DNA of 64,000 nt from Halomonas sp. QHL1 (GTDB lineage: Bacteria > Pseudomonadota > Gammaproteobacteria > Pseudomonadales > Halomonadaceae). The stretch is from contig NZ_MINL01000001.1 of NCBI RefSeq assembly GCF_001882345.1, positions 2,972,419-3,036,418 of the forward strand. Reading direction: 5' to 3'. The notes beneath the pieces are model-generated. The model was not told where the DNA came from. It saw only the letters and a list, made by a program, of their open reading frames with translations, and did no database searches. This document shows, piece by piece, positions 61,039 through 64,000 of the stretch (the first letter of the stretch is position 1; each line of letters begins with the position of its first letter). The position numbers and the translations under genes were made by a program.

Positions 61039-61344
61039 ATGGCTAAGAAAAGTATGGTAGAGCGTGAGCTTAAGCGTACTCAGCTGGTCGCGAAGTATGC
61101 GACCAAGCGCGCTGAACTCAAGAAGATCATCTCAGACGTGAATACGACTGAGGAAGACCGCTTCGAGGCGACGCTGAAGCTGCAGCAACTGCCGCGCGAC
61201 TCAAGCCCGGTGCGTCAGCGTAACCGCTGCCGTATCACCGGTCGTCCGCACGGTTTTTACAACAAGTTCGGTCTCGGCCGTAACAAGCTGCGTGAAGCCG
61301 CCATGCGTGGCGACGTTCCTGGGTTGAAAAAATCCAGTTGGTAA
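61039..61344 (+). CDS. rpsN: 30S ribosomal protein S14
   Basis: A 101-residue long-form S14. The zinc-binding Cys pairs of the short form are absent ([21 protein letters not shown]), so this is the zinc-independent C- type. Confidence 0.97.
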   Translation: MAKKSMVERELKRTQLVAKYATKRAELKKIISDVNTTEEDRFEATLKLQQLPRDSSPVRQRNRCRITGRPHGFYNKFGLGRNKLREAAMRGDVPGLKKSSW

Positions 61345-61376
61345 CGCCACGTAGAATTATCAGGAGCGCACATTAA

Positions 61377-61769
61377 ATGAGCATGCAAGACACTCTGGCG
61401 GATATGTTTACCCGTATCCGCAATGCGCAGATGGCCACCAAGGAGACGGCAACCATGCCGTCCTCCAAGCTGAAAGTGCAAGTGGCCCGAGTGCTAAAGG
61501 AAGAAGGCTACATTGCCGACTTTACGGTAGCGGAGGGCGCTAAGCCTGAGCTAACCGTGACTCTCAAGTACTTTGAGGGTAAGCCGGTCATTGAGCACAT
61601 TCAGCGGGTTTCCAAGCCGTCCCTGCGCCGCTACATGGGCAAGGACAACTTGCCTAAGGTTGCCGATGGCCTGGGTATCGCGATTGTCACCACATCAAAT
61701 GGTGTCATGACCGATCGTGCCGCGCGCCAAGCGGGTGTCGGTGGCGAAGTCATCTGCACCGTATTCTAG
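61377..61769 (+). CDS. rpsH: 30S ribosomal protein S8
   Basis: A 130-residue central-domain protein; in E. coli it represses the spc operon at rpl[19 protein letters not shown] begins it, and [20 protein letters not shown] is the C-terminal signature. AGGAGC lies upstream. Confidence 0.98.
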   Translation: MSMQDTLADMFTRIRNAQMATKETATMPSSKLKVQVARVLKEEGYIADFTVAEGAKPELTVTLKYFEGKPVIEHIQRVSKPSLRRYMGKDNLPKVADGLGIAIVTTSNGVMTDRAARQAGVGGEVICTVF

Positions 61770-61778
61770 GAGGCTGGA

Positions 61779-62309
61779 ATGTCCCGCATAGCGAAATATC
61801 CGGTTAAAGTGCCTGCCGGCGTTGATGTTAAAATCAATGCTGACCAGCTGACCGCCAAAGGCGGCCAGGGCACGCTGTCTATGACCATCCACTCTGATGT
61901 AGTGGTCGGTCAAGAAGATGGCCAGCTGACCTTCGCCCCGAGTGAGTCTGCCAAGAGCTGGGCCATGGCCGGTACTACCCGCGCCTTAGTTCAGAACCTG
62001 GTAACGGGCGTATCCGAGGGTTTCACAAAAACTCTCGAAATTGTTGGCGTCGGTTATCGTGCCCAAGCTAAGGGCCAGACGCTCAATCTTTCACTGGGCT
62101 TCTCGCACCCGGTCGACTATGAACTGCCTAAAGGTGTCTCAGCGGAAACGCCGAAGAACACCGTTATCGTGCTGAAAAGCGCGGATAAGCAGATGCTCGG
62201 CCAGTGCGCCGCGGAAATCCGCGCCTTCCGTCCTCCCGAGCCGTACAAAGGCAAGGGTGTTCGGTACGCCGACGAGCAGGTGCGTCGCAAAGAAGCCAAG
62301 AAGAAGTAA
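61779..62309 (+). CDS. rplF: 50S ribosomal protein L6
   Basis: A 176-residue protein near the sarcin-ricin loop. [20 protein letters not shown] and [20 protein letters not shown] are the family signatures. AGGAGG precedes ATG. Confidence 0.98.
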   Translation: MSRIAKYPVKVPAGVDVKINADQLTAKGGQGTLSMTIHSDVVVGQEDGQLTFAPSESAKSWAMAGTTRALVQNLVTGVSEGFTKTLEIVGVGYRAQAKGQTLNLSLGFSHPVDYELPKGVSAETPKNTVIVLKSADKQMLGQCAAEIRAFRPPEPYKGKGVRYADEQVRRKEAKKK

Positions 62310-62318
62310 GGCAGGGTT

Positions 62319-62669
62319 ATGAACGCGAAGAAAGAATCTCGTCTCCGTCGTGCCCGCCGCGCTCGCGCAAAGATCCGCGAGCTGGGCGTGTATCGCCTGT
62401 GCGTCAACCGTACCCCGCGTCACATCTATGCGCAGATTATCTCGCCGGATGGTGGCAAAGTGCTAGCCAGTGCTTCTACGCTGGACAAAGCACTGCGCGA
62501 GGGTGCGACCGGCAACTCAGATGCGGCCTCTAAAGTAGGTGCTCTGATTGCTGAACGCGCTAAAGAAGCAGGCATCACCCAGGTGGCCTTCGACCGTGCT
62601 GGCTTTAAGTATCACGGCCGCGTCAAGGCGCTGGCCGACGCCGCACGTGAAGGCGGCCTGGAATTCTAA
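62319..62669 (+). CDS. rplR: 50S ribosomal protein L18
   Basis: A 116-residue 5S rRNA-binding protein. A basic N-terminus ([16 protein letters not shown]) and [19 protein letters not shown] at the C-terminus are typical. GGCAGG lies upstream. Confidence 0.97.
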   Translation: MNAKKESRLRRARRARAKIRELGVYRLCVNRTPRHIYAQIISPDGGKVLASASTLDKALREGATGNSDAASKVGALIAERAKEAGITQVAFDRAGFKYHGRVKALADAAREGGLEF

Positions 62670-62680
62670 AGGGTTTTACG

Positions 62681-63181
62681 ATGGCGAAGAACGAACAGCA
62701 AAGCGGTGATCTGCAAGAGAAGTTAGTGCAGGTCAACCGCGTCGCCAAGGTGGTCAAAGGTGGTCGTATTTTCGGCTTCACCGCACTGACCGTCGTTGGT
62801 GATGGTAAAGGTCGTGTCGGTTTCGGTCGTGGCAAGGCGCGTGAAGTGCCTGTCGCAATCCAGAAAGCGATGGATCAAGCTCGTCGCAACATGGTCAAGG
62901 TGAACCTTGCTGGCCATACGCTGCAGTACCCGGTCAAAGCCCGTCACGGTGCTTCCAAGGTGTACATGCAGCCGGCTTCTGAAGGTACCGGTATTATCGC
63001 CGGTGGCGCCATGCGCTCTGTACTAGAGCTCGCCGGTGTCCACGATGTACTGGCCAAGTGCTACGGTTCCACTAACCCGGTTAACGTGGTACGGGCGACT
63101 GTCAAAGGTCTCTCCGCCATGCAAGCACCGGAAGACGTGGCCGCTAAGCGCGGTCTGTCTGTCGAAGCGATCACGGGGTAA
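62681..63181 (+). CDS. rpsE: 30S ribosomal protein S5
   Basis: A 166-residue protein at the mRNA entry site. [19 protein letters not shown] (spectinomycin loop, no substitution evident) and [17 protein letters not shown] are typical. Confidence 0.98.
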   Translation: MAKNEQQSGDLQEKLVQVNRVAKVVKGGRIFGFTALTVVGDGKGRVGFGRGKAREVPVAIQKAMDQARRNMVKVNLAGHTLQYPVKARHGASKVYMQPASEGTGIIAGGAMRSVLELAGVHDVLAKCYGSTNPVNVVRATVKGLSAMQAPEDVAAKRGLSVEAITG

Positions 63182-63187
63182 GACACC

Positions 63188-63370
63188 ATGGCAGCAACGA
63201 TCAAGTTTACCCAGATCCGGAGCACCATCGGCATCATGCCCAAGCACAAAGCTACTATGAAGGGCTTGGGTCTGCGTCGCATCGGTCATACGGTTGAACT
63301 GGAAGACACCCCCGCCGTACGCGGCATGATCAACAAGGTTAACTACCTTGTGCGCGTTGAGGGAGAGTAA
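63188..63370 (+). CDS. rpmD: 50S ribosomal protein L30
   Basis: A 60-residue protein. [20 protein letters not shown] and [20 protein letters not shown] cover most of it and are diagnostic. It lies six bases after rpsE and three bases before rplO. Confidence 0.96.
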   Translation: MAATIKFTQIRSTIGIMPKHKATMKGLGLRRIGHTVELEDTPAVRGMINKVNYLVRVEGE

Positions 63371-63373
63371 TCC

Positions 63374-63808
63374 ATGAAACTCAATAGCCTAAGCCCGGCT
63401 CCGGGCTCCAAGCACGCTGCAAAGCGTGTGGGTCGTGGCATCGGTTCCGGTCTTGGTAAGACCGGTGGCCGTGGTCACAAAGGTCAGAAAGCACGTAGTG
63501 GCGGCAGTGTTAAGCCCGGTTTCGAAGGCGGTCAGATGCCTTTGCAGCGTCGTTTGCCGAAATTCGGTTTTACGTCTGCAAAATCTCTGGTCTCTGAAGA
63601 AGTACGCCTGGCTGAACTTGCTAAAGTTGCCGGTGGCGAAGTCACCATGGCATCTTTGAAAGAAGCCAATGTGCTGAAGGATTCTACGCTACACGCGAAG
63701 ATCATCCTTTCTGGCGAACTGAAAACAGCGGTTACCGTTCGCGGAATCAAGGTCACCAAAGGTGCCCGTGAAGCGATCGAAGCCGCTGGCGGCAAGGTAG
63801 AGGACTAA
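63374..63808 (+). CDS. rplO: 50S ribosomal protein L15
   Basis: A 144-residue late-assembly protein. [20 protein letters not shown] and the Gly-rich [20 protein letters not shown] are typical. secY starts at the base after its stop codon. Confidence 0.98.
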   Translation: MKLNSLSPAPGSKHAAKRVGRGIGSGLGKTGGRGHKGQKARSGGSVKPGFEGGQMPLQRRLPKFGFTSAKSLVSEEVRLAELAKVAGGEVTMASLKEANVLKDSTLHAKIILSGELKTAVTVRGIKVTKGAREAIEAAGGKVED

Positions 63809-64000
63809 ATGGCCAAGTCAGGAAACATGCCGGCGATGGGCAGCGGTCTGAGTGAACTGTGGGCGCGTTTGCGCTTCGTGCTCCTCGCCATCGTGGTGTA
63901 CCGTATCGGTGCCCACATTCCCGTTCCCGGTATCAATCCTGACCAGCTTGCTGCCTTGTTTAGGGAGCAACAGGGCACCATCCTGGGCATGTTTAACATG
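63809..64000 (+). CDS. secY: preprotein translocase subunit SecY, N-terminal fragment
   Basis: The first 64 residues of the SecYEG channel protein, cut by the right edge. MAKSGNMPAMGSGLSELWAR precedes the first membrane helix (LRFVLLAIVVYRIGAHIPVP), followed by GINPDQLAALF as in E. coli. It begins directly after the rplO stop. Confidence 0.97.
   Translation, partial: MAKSGNMPAMGSGLSELWARLRFVLLAIVVYRIGAHIPVPGINPDQLAALFREQQGTILGMFNM

Overview
The window is a chromosomal segment of a moderately GC-rich gammaproteobacterium, most likely from the Halomonadaceae (Halomonas and relatives) or close Oceanospirillales. This is inferred from gene order (uvrA / YajR-type MFS / ssb; birA-coaX-tRNA-secE-nusG-rplKAJL-rpoBC-rpsLG-fusA-tuf-S10-spc), from protein lengths and motifs read directly, and from the full liv ABC system. 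No phage, integrase, insertion sequence or CRISPR array was seen.

Positions 1-7.7 kb: the 5' part of uvrA (minus, cut by the left edge), an MFS exporter, ssb, a degenerate RmlD-like protein and a PlsC-type acyltransferase, then fabA-fabB on the minus strand. Positions 7.9-9.8 kb: a PAS-GGDEF-EAL protein. Positions 9.8-18.7 kb: a minus-strand light/singlet-oxygen type cluster. In transcription order it holds a renalase-like flavoprotein (interrupted by one in-frame TGA), a LitR/CarH-like MerR regulator that has lost its cobalamin-binding residues, photolyase, an NTF2-like protein, SDR, a flavin amine-oxidase-like protein, DUF1365, a Cfa-like methyltransferase lacking two bicarbonate-site residues of E. 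coli Cfa, and DUF2878. The last five are translationally coupled or nearly abutting. I consider this cluster the most interesting system here: its sensor and its lipid-modifying enzyme both depart from the textbook versions.

Positions 18.8-32.5 kb: a TIGR01777 epimerase, rapA, an Lgt-like/thioredoxin fusion, a small membrane protein with a phospholipase D/cardiolipin-synthase lipoprotein, a branched-chain amino-acid ABC system (binding protein convergent with livGFHM) and an SNF-family sodium symporter. Positions 32.7-36.7 kb: typA, then birA-coaX.

Positions 36.8-64 kb: the translation/transcription superoperon. tRNA-Tyr, Gly, Thr and Trp precede secE-nusG, rplKA, rplJL, rpoBC, rpsLG-fusA-tuf, the S10 operon and the spc operon up to a truncated secY. 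The tufB usually found between tRNA-Thr and tRNA-Trp is absent. The S10 operon has a perfect TTGACA-17-TATAAT promoter with a short leader, while the rpsJ-rplC spacer is long and highly structured. Several spacers carry short tandem duplications with 11-, 13- or 15-bp units.
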